Of a stretch of DNA of 64,000 nucleotides, positions 1 to 11,154 are shown one piece after another (position 1 is the stretch's first letter; every line of letters starts with the position of its first letter). The stretch is from Limnephilus marmoratus (taxonomy: Eukaryota; Arthropoda; Insecta; Trichoptera; Limnephilidae), in the NCBI GenBank assembly GCA_917880885.1, contig OU862920.1, positions 62,001 through 126,000 of the forward strand. Direction: 5' to 3'. The position numbers and the translations under genes are program-made. The notes under the pieces are model-generated. The model saw only the letters and a program-made list of their open reading frames with translations. It did no database searches and was not told where the DNA came from.

Positions 1-506
1 TTCCGGGTCCGGGAATGGAATCCACTCTCGCCGGCATGATCTTTTGGGCTAGATCATGGCTGTGACAGTCGTGTAGTATTAATTTATTATAAGGGACGAA
101 GTTTTAAAATTCAGTCGATTGGCGCGTGAAATTAATGTGGAACGATCTTTGATACGTGATGCGATAGTGCACCAAAGATTTCAATCAATAATGTCGCGAG
201 ATTGGTCTCCGCGGTAGTTCGTATTATTCGAGAAGTTTACCGAAAATCATCGAGGCGATCGGTATTAGTATTTACGCTGCACGAGACGCGCCGGAATGTA
301 CTTGTCGGGTGCCGACAATAAGAATGCCTCATTAATCGCGTGGAGAAAAATAATTCCGCTCACCGGCTTGTATTTAAAATTACACGTGCGGTAATACTAA
401 CGGTCCCGCTTGCTTGCTATGTAAGCCCCGTAACATCGCCCCTTGGAGTTCCACTTCCCTTGGACCCCTGCTTTGCTGCGAAGGTGTCGGGAGGTCTTGC
501 TGGTCC
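1..506. other. No gene recognised
   Basis: Moderately GC-richer than the flanks and free of convincing coding potential. The only open frame (340-525) is 61 codons without any domain or splice context. It runs into the minisatellite that follows and may be part of the same unidentified repeat. Confidence 0.4.
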
Positions 507-800
507 TCCTGTTGCGATCTGTTGAGATGAGGATCGGCTGGAGGTCCTGCCGATTATCCTGTTGCGATCTGTTGAGATGAGGATCGGCTGGAGGTTCTGC
601 CGATTATCCTGTTGCGAACTGGCCGATTATCCTGTTGCGATCTGTTGAGATGAGGATCGGCTGGAGGTCCTGCCGATTATCCTGTTGCGAACTGGCCGAT
701 TATCCTGTTGCGATCTGTTGAGATGAGGATCGGCTGGAGGTCCTGCCGATTATCCTGTTGCGAACTGGCCGAGATGAGGATCGGCTGGAGGTCCTGCCAA
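507..800. repeat. GC-rich compound minisatellite (50-bp and 73-bp units)
   Basis: About five tandem units share the core GAGATGAGGATCGGCTGGAG followed by TCCTGCCGATTATCCTGTTG. The first two units are 50 bp. Later ones are 73 bp because a 23-bp segment beginning GAACTGGCCG, which repeats part of the unit, has been added. The units are almost identical, so the array is recent. There is no open frame across it and no spacer pattern that would suggest CRISPR. Confidence 0.9.
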
Positions 801-831
801 TCATCCTGAGGCGAACTACGAGACGCGGTTC

Positions 832-995
832 TGTTAGGAATATTGTGAATTTAGCTAGTTAGTATAACATCAATCGGTCCCTGAGGGTGAGTAGATTCTG
901 TTTTCATTTATTGTACCTGACACTATTGAAATAATATACGTTCTTTTACATTTAAATTGGAAATGAGATACCTGTTGTTATTTAATTCCCTAACA
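832..995 (+). repeat. LTR-like segment (TG...CA), unpaired
   Basis: A 164-bp AT-rich stretch begins TGTTAGGAA and ends TTCCCTAACA, giving the TG/CA ends and short inverted termini expected of a small copia-type LTR. No second copy, primer-binding site or target duplication is visible in the window, so it could be a solo LTR, the 3' LTR of an element lying to the left, or chance. Confidence 0.25.
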
Positions 996-2299
996 CGCTG
1001 GAGATCACATACATATGCTCACTCCTGAGATGAAGTTTCATGTTTTTATTCACCACGGGCATAATTCTGCACAAAGGCAGTATTTTGGCGCTCGGTTTAA
1101 CCGAAAAGTTCGTGGTGAAACCATAGTACATACAGTATTAGCCCTACTATACTCAACCCCTAATATCAGCGTAACATGTACCTCCGTTTTATTATAAAAC
1201 AAAGTCACAAATTGCATTAGAATAGTAAAATAGAAATAATTTCATAAAAATAACTTACATTAAGTATTTAACTTATATAGGTATTACCTATGTCGAAAAA
1301 ACAATCAGTGCAATTTACCCTGACTAGCATTAACAAAAAACTTTATAAAGTTAACTTTTTTTAGATTAGGTCAGGTTACCTATGTTTGACAGTACAAAAA
1401 AACTATGTACCCGGCCAATAGTCAACTCTTTTTTCAAATACTAGTATTCATGTGCCAAAAAGAAACAGATAATTTGTTGTCAAAAATGTGACATAAGGTG
1501 TGAGCAAATCGTCTATGGATCTTCATATACTTACGCACGATTCATGATTGATTGGTTTTTTTTTAAATTTTATTGAGGCTTGGCGTTTATTATCATCAGC
1601 CTATCGATGTCGATAGACCGTGAAGGTGTGACGTTACAAGTCTATTAGGGTTGTGGGCATGCCCACCGTGCCCACAACGGTGGATCCGCCCTTGAAATAA
1701 TGAGCAAATATGTAGTGCTAGAATGCGACCTCGGAAGTATTTACAGCAATGTTATTATTCTTTACAATTCCTGTCACTTCTGCAACAGCTAAAAGGTCAT
1801 TTAGCAAATTAAAAATAATAAAAAAAGTATTTAAGAAATAAAATGGGCCAAACTCGACTCCGACATTTATCGCTAATAGCAATTGAAAACAAAACCGCAT
1901 CTTGATATCAATGACTTCGTTGGCTTGGCGTGTATATATATCATTTGCGTATATCATTTGTGTATAAATACCGTAGCATAAGAATTTCAACTACCAGTCT
2001 GAAAATGTCCGTAATAGGATGAAACCGGTCCTGGTGAAATATAAATTAGTAAAAGAAAGTACAAAAATGTTTTAATTTCAAATTCTAATATTTCGTTTTA
2101 TTAGCCAAACCTACACCAAGTATTAATTGTAATTTATGTTGTTACTGTTTAATATTTTTATTACCTGCCGTGCAGTGCACAAAAAAAGCTTAAGTAGCTT
2201 AGCATTTTTAAAGTATTTGTATATTTCATATTTTTATTTGATAAAACCTAATCAGTTTACATAGGCAGTGGGGCCCCATTTTTTAATTTGCCCCAGGGC
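996..2299. other. AT-rich stretch, no gene; possible hAT-type end near its 3' side
   Basis: No coding potential is seen. Just past the right end of this stretch (about 2312-2326) CCTAGCTACGCCACTG resembles the right terminal repeat of common hAT transposons, but no left partner or target duplication was found. The 90-codon minus frame at 1718-1990 has no recognisable similarity. Confidence 0.4.
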
Positions 2300-3010
2300 C
2301 CTTGGTTACCTAGCTACGCCACTGTGTTCATCCACCAAATCTTAGTGAAAGCATTATTCTACTTCAGAAACTTAAAACAAGCCAACAATTAGAATAAGGA
2401 AATGAAGGAGTTTTAATTTTCGGTATAGGTATTTAGTTCCTAAAATATCTGTTTGTTTATCAACCAAATTTGCATGTAATTATGCGACTTAATGATATTT
2501 AAAACAAGCCAATTATTAAAATAAGGAAATCAGGAGTTTTCATTTTCGGTACATTTAGTTCCTAAAATATCTGTATATTTATCAGCCAAATCTTCGTGTA
2601 AAAATTCTACTTATGATATTTAAAACAAGGCAATTTTTCGAATAAGTACAACGAAGGAGTTTTTGTTTTTGGCACATGAGTAATAGCTTCATGTTTATCT
2701 ACCTTTACCTAATTATTTAAATCTTTGTGTAGGAATAGGTACCTACTTGTAATACAAAACACAATTATTAAAATAAAGACAATGCAAGAGTTTTTTTGCT
2801 TTTAGTAACTTATATTTATGTGTTTATCTACCAAATATTTGTGTCAGAATTCTACCTGAGATATTTAAAACATGTTAATTATTAGAATAAGGAAATAAAG
2901 ATGTTTTTGTTTTCGGTACATTTAATGCCTAAAGTATCTTATTATTTTAATCAACCAAATCTTAGTGTAACAATGAAAACATTTTTGGTATATTTAGTGC
3001 CAAAGATCAG
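2300..3010. repeat. Degenerate ~125-bp tandem repeat
   Basis: The phrase TTTAAAACAAGCCAA (or a close variant) recurs at about 2372, 2499, 2620, 2754 and 2865. Each is followed by AATAAGG, then GGAGTTTT, TTCGGTACATTTAG, CTAAAATATCTG and ACCAAATCTT in fixed order. The spacing of 110-135 bp and heavy divergence mark an old tandem array. Short frames inside it carry no recognisable protein. Confidence 0.75.
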
Positions 3011-3590
3011 TTGTATTTGTGTACCTATAAATATCTTATTGAAATCTTCATGGGAGAATTGTACACCGAATGACAATGAAAGCATTTCTATTATTTTATA
3101 CATTGAGTGCCTCATATTTCTTAATGTGTTTGTTTATTTCTTACCTATTTGAGTTTTATTTTGTTCGAGCTTTGGATTGTCAATAAAAACGTTATTACTA
3201 TTTGCACATTTTTAATGATTAGGTATCCCATTCATTTGACTTTTTTTACCTAAATCAATTTCCAGTTCCTTTATTTCAGCCCCTTTTGTAACCCTTCTAA
3301 TAATTTGGCCCAACTAAGTGGTACCTCAAATACTGGAATACATTTGTTATGAAGCTAAAAATGTGGTTAGTGGTTAGGATTGTTTTATGACCCCTTTTTT
3401 TACAAGTCTGTATTGTGTAATAGAAGTAAATCACATCCCATGTGTTCGAACATAGGATCATTTTTAAAAAGAACTCGTCGTCTATTGTTTTACACATTTA
3501 TAAAGAACTTGTAGCTATCTATTGTGTTTCAAAATCCTTCGAGTTAACTTTTTATTTAAAAATGTTGGATACTAAACTTCTATTATCACA

Positions 3591-3699
3591 CGACGGCCTC
3601 CTGTGGTCGAGGGGTAAGACTCTCAACTAGCGATCCGGATGTCGCAAATTTCAATCCCATCGTGCACAAGTAATTTTTCGTTTTGGTAGATTTGTTTAT
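3591..3699 (+). mobile_element. tRNA-derived SINE head (family SINE-A)
   Basis: A box-A-like TGGTCGAGGGGTAAG and a box-B-like AATTTCAATCCCATC lie about 35 bp apart, as in a pol III tRNA promoter. The same head, better preserved, begins the longer copy at 35960. Here it is cut off where a REP-A copy starts. Confidence 0.6.
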
Positions 3700-4120
3700 T
3701 TTGGGGGGCGGATATGGGTACCGCCGTCCCGGGAATCATTTATTGGATAACCACCATCTCTGCCATAGGTCACCCCGAGTGGTTCGCTACGTTTGGTGAC
3801 TTAGCAAGGGTGCCCGGGTTCATGGGATGAAGTTCGTCCAGGTCTTGGCGGCGGATACGACTGCCCACCTGCTGCGTGGCGAGAGAGAGACTGGTTAAGG
3901 GAGGCTTTTTGACCTTTCCAGCCGGACTCTCCCGACTCTCGCCTTGCACCGCAATTGGAGAGATGGATTCATACGTCCGTCACTCCCGGACACACTGACC
4001 CCCAGATTCCTACCCACCCCTCATACCCTTTTGCTTCCCAAATTTTCTATCCTTACCTTCCTTATAAAGAATCCTCCAAAGTGAACTTATTTTCCTCAGG
4101 GCCACCTGTGTGGAGCTAAT
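3700..4120 (+). mobile_element. REP-A repeat copy
   Basis: Member of a ~420-bp family with at least nine copies in this window. The consensus runs from a GAGGCGGGTATGGGTACC start through ATTTATTGGATAACCA and GGATTCATACGTCCG to a terminal hairpin (GGCCCTGAGG...CCTCAGGGCC) and an end at GGAGCTAAT. This copy has lost the left half of the hairpin. It has no coding capacity. Confidence 0.8.
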
Positions 4121-4227
4121 CTAAAAATATATATAGGTACATATTTCACAACTTTAAAAATAGTGAAATAACACAAATCAATAAAAAAATATATACATAT
4201 AAATATATATATACATGCTGTATTTGC

Positions 4228-4460
4228 GACACGTTCCAGAGTGGAAGATACTCTCAGTATCACCCTGATGTAAGACCGCCATTTCGAATTGAAGCATTGC
4301 TTGAAATGGTTTTAGCCCTGGTTGTTGACTCGATCTGAATAGCCAGGTACTTACCAACCTTCATAACTGCATCCCATTCCCGCTACATTCAGCCTCACAA
4401 AATTGGGTATGCTATGTATAGCCTGACTTGGTCCAGGCGGTTGGGACTCTTGTGCAGTAT
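4228..4460 (+). mobile_element. SINE-A body and tail, headless
   Basis: Begins CACGTTCCAGAGTGGAAGAT and matches the body of the full copy at 35960-36350, ending in the shared tail GGGACTCTTGTGC. The tRNA-like head is missing. Confidence 0.7.
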
Positions 4461-4621
4461 TAAAATAAAAATAAAATCACGTAAATCAATCCAACCTTTC
4501 GGGTCTGATCATACTAAATTTCTGATTTATATGCCTTAATAAATATGATAAAAATAATACGAGTATATATTATATGGATAATTTGAAAAGCATTGTTTTA
4601 GTGCAAAAACGCTTTACAATA

Positions 4622-4985
4622 TATGTTCTCAGGGCCTACGAGAGGATGCTGTGTGGAGGGTCTTTTTGAGGAAAGGAAGAATAGGAAGTTCTTGGATGGA
4701 AATAGGAATGAGGGGTGGGTAGGAATCTGGGGGTTTGTGTGTATAGGAGTGACGGACGTAAGAAACTGTCCTTCCAACTGCGGTGCAAGGCAATGGGGTC
4801 GAGAGAGTCCGGCTGGAAAGGTCCAAAGGACTCCTTCACGCAGTCTCTCTCGATCCGGCCCGCCGCGCAGCTGGTGGGCAGACTCATCCGCTGTCAAGAC
4901 CTGAACAAACCTCACCCATGAACCCAGGCACTCCTGCTAAGTCACCAAACGTAGCGAACCACTTGGGGAGACCTTTTCACAGGTC
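4622..4985 (-). mobile_element. REP-A copy, 5' truncated, minus
   Basis: Matches the REP-A family in reverse. It lacks the first ~75 bp of the family and is fused directly to the next minus-strand copy. The overlapping open frames of 65-115 codons on both strands here are by-products of this repeat. Confidence 0.8.
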
Positions 4986-5405
4986 GACACAGGAGGCCCT
5001 GAGGAAAATAATTCCCCTCAGGGCCTATGTCATTTTTGGGAAGGAAGTAGAAGAAGTTGTGGGAAGAAAAAGATATGAGGGGTGGGTAGGAATCTGGGAG
5101 TCAGTGTGTCAAGGAGTGACGCACGTATGAATCAATCCCTCCCCACTGCGGGTAAAGCGATGTTCCGAGAGTCCTGCTGGAGAGGTCTACAGATCTTTGT
5201 CAACCAGTCTTTCCCGATCCGGCCTGCCACGCAGTTGGTGGGCAGACGCATCCGTCGCCAGGATCCAGACAAAACTCATACCACGAACCCGGGCACCCCT
5301 GCTAAATCACCAAACGTAGCGAACCACTTGGGGTGACCTATGGCAGAGGTGTTGGTTATCCAATAAATGGTTCCCGAAGCGGCGGTACCCATACCCGCCT
5401 CTCAA
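4986..5405 (-). mobile_element. REP-A copy, near full length, minus
   Basis: Reading the minus strand, it runs from GAGGCGGGTATGGGTACC to the terminal hairpin (GGCCCTGAGG, loop, CCTCAGGGCC) and CCTGTGTCGACC. The hairpin is well preserved here. Confidence 0.85.
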
Positions 5406-5479
5406 ATAATAACTAATAAACGTAGGACCTATCCGATGACTAACGGTTGATGACTAGCAGCCAACAATAAAACACGCCT

Positions 5480-5640
5480 GAAACATTTATTTATTTATTT
5501 ATTTATAACATTACATTTGATACATTTGTATGGCAAAAATAACATAATAATAACATTGAAAAATAACTATAAAATGTGTACTAGTGTTATTATGTCTTGT
5601 GGGTCGATATTAGTTCTTAGCTAGGCAGATTGCCCGTTCT
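5480..5640 (-). mobile_element. Possible LINE 3' tail with (AAAT)n, minus
   Basis: On the minus strand a unique sequence ends in an (AAAT)n tract (plus-strand ATTTATTTATTTATTTATTT), as many insect LINEs do. No coding sequence adjoins it. Confidence 0.3.
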
Positions 5641-6399
5641 AAGGAACCAAATGCTGGTGAGAATGCAAAAAAAAAAAAAAAATTAACAAAATATTCATTT
5701 TAATTTTTTAAATTAAATATACATCAATAAAAATGCCTGAAAATTTATTCTGTAACAAAAAAGAAAACAAAAAAGAAAACAAAAATGTTTTTTTATTTTT
5801 TATTTAAATAATATACATTATTTAATAAGTATAATTATCTGAAAACGTACGTTTTCATTGATGATTTTACGATGTTATTATTTTACAAAAACTTACTCTT
5901 GAAACTTGTTTCCCAACCAAGAAACAAATTATTTCTAAAAAATTGTCGAATGTTATAAGAAACTATTTAAAAATCACACCCGAATATTTAGGTCTCACCG
6001 CGAAAACATAGGACACATAAGCTAAATCCATAAGTATCTATCAAAGTTCAATGAATTGAAATGCTTTCCGATCTCCCTGTAATACCAAGCACGTTAGATA
6101 AAGTAACTTCACGCAAGAGTACGCGCTCTTGTCTAATATCCAGTGTCCTTTGTCCAATATCCAACTTTCGCAAACAAGAATTCGTCACTTTGGCCAACAT
6201 CCAAATTAAAAACGTGTTTTCTGTGTAATTTTATACATTTAGAACATATTGTACTTAAAAAAAAACAATTTGTAATACTTTAAAACATTTTAGTAGACTT
6301 ACAATTTAGCTAATTTCATTTTATATGCCTTTTTCGTAAAAAAAACTTTAAAGCGCTGTTTCTCACGATTTACGTTTTGGTCTGTTGGAGTAAAACGAA
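5641..6399. other. AT-rich stretch, no gene
   Basis: Homopolymer-rich intergenic or repeat-derived DNA. No open frame or known repeat was recognised. Confidence 0.5.
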
Positions 6400-6819
6400 C
6401 TAAAGCGACGATCAGACAGCCATAAAATTATCATTAGTGCTGATCAAACACCAGCAAGTGAGCATGTCAGAAGATATAATGCGCCAACAATTAATGTGGT
6501 GGGAATGGTCATGGTTGGAGAATTTCATCCTCGCGATATCGTTTTGTAACGCAGAAATGATCAACTACAAAGAATTGCTGACACTAATAGGTGCTAATCT
6601 ATAATAAAGTGATATTGTAAAAGCCTTTAAGGTCTGAATAAATAAATAATTTAAAAAAATTTACGAATGTTTTTTTTCCTTCCCTTACTATTCACTACAG
6701 ATATTCAATTAAGCAATGTGTCTTCTTGGAAAATGCACAGTTGCTAGACAATTTTTGTTAACTCCTCTAATAATTAAAATCAGACAAAGCCACAGCGAAG
6801 CGTGGTCGGGTTCAGCTAG
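6400..6819 (+). mobile_element. Helitron 3' portion ending in CTAG
   Basis: Ends with a small hairpin (CCACAGCGAAGCGTGG) followed by GTTCAGCTAG, the hairpin-plus-CTRR end of Helitrons. A decayed Rep fragment lies inside. The 5' end was not located. It abuts the 5' end of a second Helitron with no base between them. Confidence 0.7.
6427..6612 (+). pseudogene. Helitron Rep (replication initiator) fragment
   Basis: About 60 residues are readable in one frame, including HVRRYNAPTIN, a hydrophobic run and PRDIVL followed by RRNDQLQRI. These are conserved in the N-terminal region of Helitron RepHel proteins, which in intact elements nick and join DNA for rolling-circle transposition. One in-frame stop follows PRDIVL, and the frame breaks soon afterwards. 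The rest of Rep and the helicase are absent, so this is a relic. Confidence 0.75.
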
Positions 6820-7824
6820 TCTTGATATATAAAACAAAGTCGGGTTAGTTACACTATTGATAACTCGAGAACGGCTGGGCTGATTTTGATGATCGTTGAT
6901 TTGTTGGATTTGTCTCCGCCCCGGATAGGATAATAACTATTAAAACATCACAAAAGTTGACGAAATAAATAGTTATAAAGAAAATTATTTTTCCCATACA
7001 TTTTGTATGGAACGAATTCTCATATTTTGAAAGAACTGCAGCAATATTGTGAGATAGTATAATATTGAACTGTGCGTGAATTCCAAACATTCAAAAACAT
7101 CAAATGTCAATGCGTTGATTGTTGTGCATTTGTTTTTAATCATATAATGCTGCCCTTCTTTCTTACACACTTAATGTCAATAGTCGAAAATGAGACAAAT
7201 GGTGAACGTATGTCTGCACACCTCCAAAGGAAAAATACAGTAATTATAATAAATCTCTGAAATGAAACACATTTTTTTACATAAGCTCCATACAAGAGGC
7301 CCTGAGAAAAATAATTTCTCTCAGGACCTATGTCATCTTAGGGGATGCTGTGTGGAGGATCTTTTTAAGGAATGGGTAGAATTGAAAGTTCTGGGAAGGA
7401 AAAAGGTATGAGGGGTGGGTAGGAATCTGGGGGTCAGTGTGTCCGGGAGTGACGGACGTATGAATCCATCCCTCCAACTGTGGTGCAAGGCAATGGGTCG
7501 AGAGAGTCCGGCTGGAAAGGTCAAAAGGCCTCCCTCAACCAATCTCTCTCGATCCGGCCTCGATGTGTTGGTTATTCAATAAATGGTTCCCGGGGCGGCG
7601 GCACCCGTATCCGCCTCCGGAATTCCCGTAAGTAATTGTAAAAGTAAGAAAATCACAAAATATAAATCCGTGCACAACGCCATCTCTGATACTGACAAAA
7701 ACAAAACACGGACAGTTGCGCATTGATAATTGCTTCATTGCGTAATTTTTAACTTAATAAAAAACTGAATTTAATTCAACAGCTATTGATTCTGAGGCGG
7801 TACGAAGTTCGTCGGGTCAGCTAG
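6820..7824 (+). mobile_element. Non-autonomous Helitron
   Basis: Starts TCTTGATATATAAAAC and soon carries AACTCGAGAACGGCTGGGCT, typical of insect Helitron 5' ends. It ends TACGAAGTTCGTCGGGTCAGCTAG, with a short ACGAA/TTCGT stem before CTAG, and T follows. No transposase is encoded. A REP-A copy is nested at 7285-7615. Confidence 0.75.
7285..7615 (-). mobile_element. REP-A copy with internal deletion, minus
   Basis: Both family ends are present, including the terminal hairpin at 7298-7325. About 130 bp around the TTCATGGG segment are missing. It lies inside the Helitron at 6820-7824, so it inserted later. Confidence 0.8.
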
Positions 7825-8964
7825 TATGTTACATAAAAAATAATGTAACAAGTGAATTATCTGTGTACGGGTACCTACTTTTGGTGTGAAGTATGTTATC
7901 ATTCAACATCTTTACATTGGTAGCATTGAAATGTTTACCTTTGCTCAGTTGGTGATACTGAGGATCTGCACAGAGGGGTTCACTAGGCAGGACTGGCCTT
8001 GAGCTCTTCATTCTTTGAGCAGCCACAGGTGACCTCGGCCACCGTCCCTGTGGCGGCTCGACGTAATCACATTGTCATAGTTCGCCATTATTTTAACAAC
8101 ATGTCAAGATTGATAAATCAGCGGCATTCATTATTGAAGACCATCAGGACAATCATTAAAATCGTGGATCAGCAGCGGAGTACCATGGGAGCCCATTATT
8201 TCTGCTGGATTAAAACCACATCCAGCATCTGCATACGCAGACATCACAAGACCTTCCGACTACACCTGGAGCCAGAGGTGCTCGCAGAGATGCGGCCGAA
8301 GATCGCTGATCTTGGCCGTCATCAACATAGTCGGCTGGCTGGCAACCGCCCTGGGACGGGACGTCGCTGGGAAACCGCGGGACTGAAGGCCTGATTCGTC
8401 GCTCCAGCCTGCCGTTCAGCACATGTCAGCAGCGGAGGGAGCTGACCGCACATCTCCGAAGGCAGCAGCAGCATGGATTGCCTACTTATGGCATCACCCA
8501 TTCATCAACTCCTCAAGATTAAACGGTACTAACGCTCCATAATATGAGTGTTTCGTGTAATGTTTCAAAGACCCAATCATGTGTGATTACGTCTAATAAG
8601 GGATCGAAACGAAAATCTAGTCTCCTTCAACGGAAGAAATCTTCCGAAAAGGCCCTCCATTGATATGCTTGGTGTAATCTTAAGTCACCAGCCAGATACT
8701 GGGGCTCCATCGAAGCCAGAGTTAAGTTAGCCTCTCAAAAACTGGGCGTAGATACTTTAATAGTACACAACTGCTAACCGTGTAAAAATCACAAGTGTGC
8801 ACCACGGTTGAATTTGTCAGCCACCTCTGGTCTGGAGCCCCAAAATACCTGAAAAAAACCCTCGACTCTTGCAGAAATCGGCGGTCCTCCTGATAGATTC
8901 TCCTAATTTAACAGACGGATTGCAATCTTTAGAGCACAGGTATCGGTAGAGATTAATTAAATTA
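7825..8964. other. Unidentified, GC-rich core at about 7990-8520
   Basis: The core holds an open frame of 131 codons (plus, 7999-8394) and a shorter minus one. Neither shows a recognised domain or splice context. The stretch near 8540-8800 has short readable pieces that could be the 5' part of a retroelement. I do not assign a function. Confidence 0.35.
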
Positions 8965-9062
8965 ACTCCACACAGGAGGCCCTGAGGAAAACAATTTCCC
9001 TCAAGGCCTATGTCATCTGGGATGCTGTGTGGAGGGTCCTTTTGAGGAGAGGAAGGAATGAA
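8965..9062 (-). mobile_element. REP-A terminal fragment, minus
   Basis: Carries only the hairpin end of REP-A (CCCTGAGGAAAACAATTTCC and following) and about 40 bp more. It interrupts the LINE remnant on its right. Confidence 0.7.
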
Positions 9063-9345
9063 CATTAGTCTTTAAGAGACCCATGTTGTAGGAAGGAGGA
9101 AACACAGAGGCCGGCAAATCATTCCACAGCTGAGCTGTTGAACACAAGAACGAGTCGAAGAAACGGCCCGTTCTCATGTATCAAATGTCAACCGTGTACA
9201 AATGTTGGGCACGCGTTTGGCGTGTTTCCCGACTATGCACCGGTGCCGAAGGGATCAATGACGCTAGTTCCTCGGAGCATCTTCCATTGTAATACCGGTA
9301 GAACAAGAATAGGGCAGTTTCTACATTTTTCCCTGATGTTTAATT
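9063..9345 (-). pseudogene. Non-LTR retrotransposon RT C-terminal fragment
   Basis: The minus strand reads, with stops, a tail containing RTGRFFDSFLCSTAQLWNDL, the short conserved block found after the reverse transcriptase of several insect LINE clades. It is interrupted by a REP-A fragment on its C-terminal side and is not functional. Confidence 0.55.
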
Positions 9346-10710
9346 TGATATAAGGGGATATCGTTCGCTAGATAAATAATAAAGGGAATTCCATCATCTA
9401 TAGCATTTATTATTTCTATGCATCACAATAATCTATTAAAAACAAAATACACTTGTTACAAACCTTGAAGCAGGCACAAATAATAGAGCTTGAGTATGTA
9501 TTTATACTTTATTTAATATCAGGTTTTATACTAACTTAAAAGAAAATATATATATATACATATATATTTTATTTTTTTTAATTCATTGAAAATCAATATT
9601 TGTTTGTTTTCGTTATATGTTTTTGGGGTGTTATGCCGTGTTACGCTACCTCCTTCTTTAGCCAACGTTTCGGACATCGTTGCAGTGTCCATCATCAGGG
9701 CAGATCCGGTAGATGTGTAATTTTAGTGGTGAAGTGTGTGCTTATTTACTTCGAAGCGATACCGTGTGGCCAGCTCCACTAACTTTCACCGGTACAAAAT
9801 AACTGTGATAAGCAGTGGCGCCATTGCCGCGGAACGGAATGGAAAGTTCACTAAATCGTAGTATTTATGCTAGCCAGCCAGGCAAGTCCGTTTGCGAATT
9901 ACCGACGGAAGTGATAATCTTAAAACATATTTGTTTGTTTGTTCGTATTTTATGCGCTGCCGTACCGTTCGACCGATCATGATGAAACTTTGGTGAATTG
10001 TGCGCAAGCCCGCGAATGTTTCTATGCATAATGGTAAGCTCTGTCATTATGAAATTTGAATTAATGAAAATGTGTGTATTTCATATATTTTTGCGGCAGG
10101 GAGGAAAAGAAGGAGGGGGGGGGGGTAACGAAGGAAGTGGAATTCTTCGCAGGAGGGGTGACAAGGGAAGGGGAATGGAGACACATGGGAAATGAAGGGA
10201 GATAATTTTAATTTATTTGAATGGCATTGCAACGCATGCGGGATACCAGTTATTTAAAAATAAATAAATAATTCAATGATGTTAAACTTATTTTTCATTG
10301 TAATGGTATCATAACAGTTGTAGCAATAATATAAACTAAAATACTTGCAGAACTTAATAAGACTTTTTAAAATTTGATTTACTTTAACTTTTTAAAAGAA
10401 GATCTGAGGTGAGTAATGAATGCTTTCAAATAATTGAGTAAGGCTTCGTTGTTCATTGTTTCTTCAGTGGTACATGTCGGCGGGAGAGGAGCTGTCAAGT
10501 GAACACGCCGGGCCGCGGGTACCTTTGTTGACACCGACTCCAAAAATAACAATCGTACCTACATATTGAAGAGTAGAAAAGGTAAGTTGATTATAAAGTT
10601 GTAGAAGAATACGAAATAATTTTTTTACTTTTTAGTGCATTTTTTGAAGTCGTTTTTTTGTTTTGTTAAAAAAAAAATTATTTTTTGATTTTTAGTGAAT
10701 CTGAAGTACA
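9346..10710. other. No gene; (TA)n tract and repeat fragments
   Basis: Contains a (TA)n microsatellite near 9548-9570 and a repeat shared with 63360-63480. A purine-rich stretch at 10080-10190 shares TATATTTTTGC-GCAGGGAGGA with 52690-52715. No coding sequence was recognised. Confidence 0.45.
9620..9720 (+). repeat. Repeat D copy
   Basis: Shares GTTACGCTACCTCCTTCTTT, AGCCAACGTTTC and CAGTGTCCATCATCAGGGCA with the region at 63360-63480. It is probably the end of an unidentified retroelement. Confidence 0.6.
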
Positions 10711-11150
10711 CTAACTAATTCGATTAAGATTCGGCTGAGTATCGTAAATTTGTTCTTCAGAATTGGAGAATTCCGTTACTTTGTCATGGATCCCATAATC
10801 AGAACCTAACCAAACTCTCATCAAACTACCCTTGAAGTACATCCTTTCCAATAAAAAAAGAATCATCGAAATCGGTTGGCATGATATTGAGTTATTCGTC
10901 CATTTGTCGCGCACATACTTGATGCAAATTTAAGACTTATATGATTTTCTCATGGATGCCATTGTCAGAACTGGACCAAATTAAAATGGGACCACACGGG
11001 AAGCACCAGCTTTCAAATAAAAAAAGAATCATCAATATCGGTTCACCCAGTCGAAAGTTCTAAAGTAACAAACATAAAAAAAAAAATTTAAAAATTTAAA
11101 AAAATACAGTCGAATTGAGAACCTCCTCCTTTTCGAAGTCGTTTAAAAAA
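10711..11150. repeat. Dispersed retroelement spacer with internal duplication
   Basis: Two diverged halves share TCATGGATCCCATAATCAGA / TCATGGATGCCATTGTCAGA, AAAAAAAGAATCATC and ATCGGTTGGC / ATCGGTTCAC. The stretch ends GAATTGAGAACCTCCTCCTT. It resembles non-coding repeats known from insect (especially lepidopteran) genomes; that link is from memory. Confidence 0.5.
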
Positions 11151-11154
11151 TAAA

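Noticed and set aside
507..800. Possible CRISPR array
   Set aside because: The units abut or contain partial self-copies with no unique spacers, and the genome is eukaryotic.
2312..2326. hAT-like right terminal repeat CCTAGCTACGCCACTG
   Set aside because: No matching left end or 8-bp duplication was found, so an element could not be delimited.
4598..5336. Several overlapping open frames of 65-115 codons on both strands
   Set aside because: They coincide with REP-A copies and recur wherever REP-A does; no protein family is recognisable.
7999..8422. Open frames of 131 (plus) and 70 (minus) codons in a GC-rich stretch
   Set aside because: No domain, splice context or homology was recognised; GC-rich DNA readily yields such frames.
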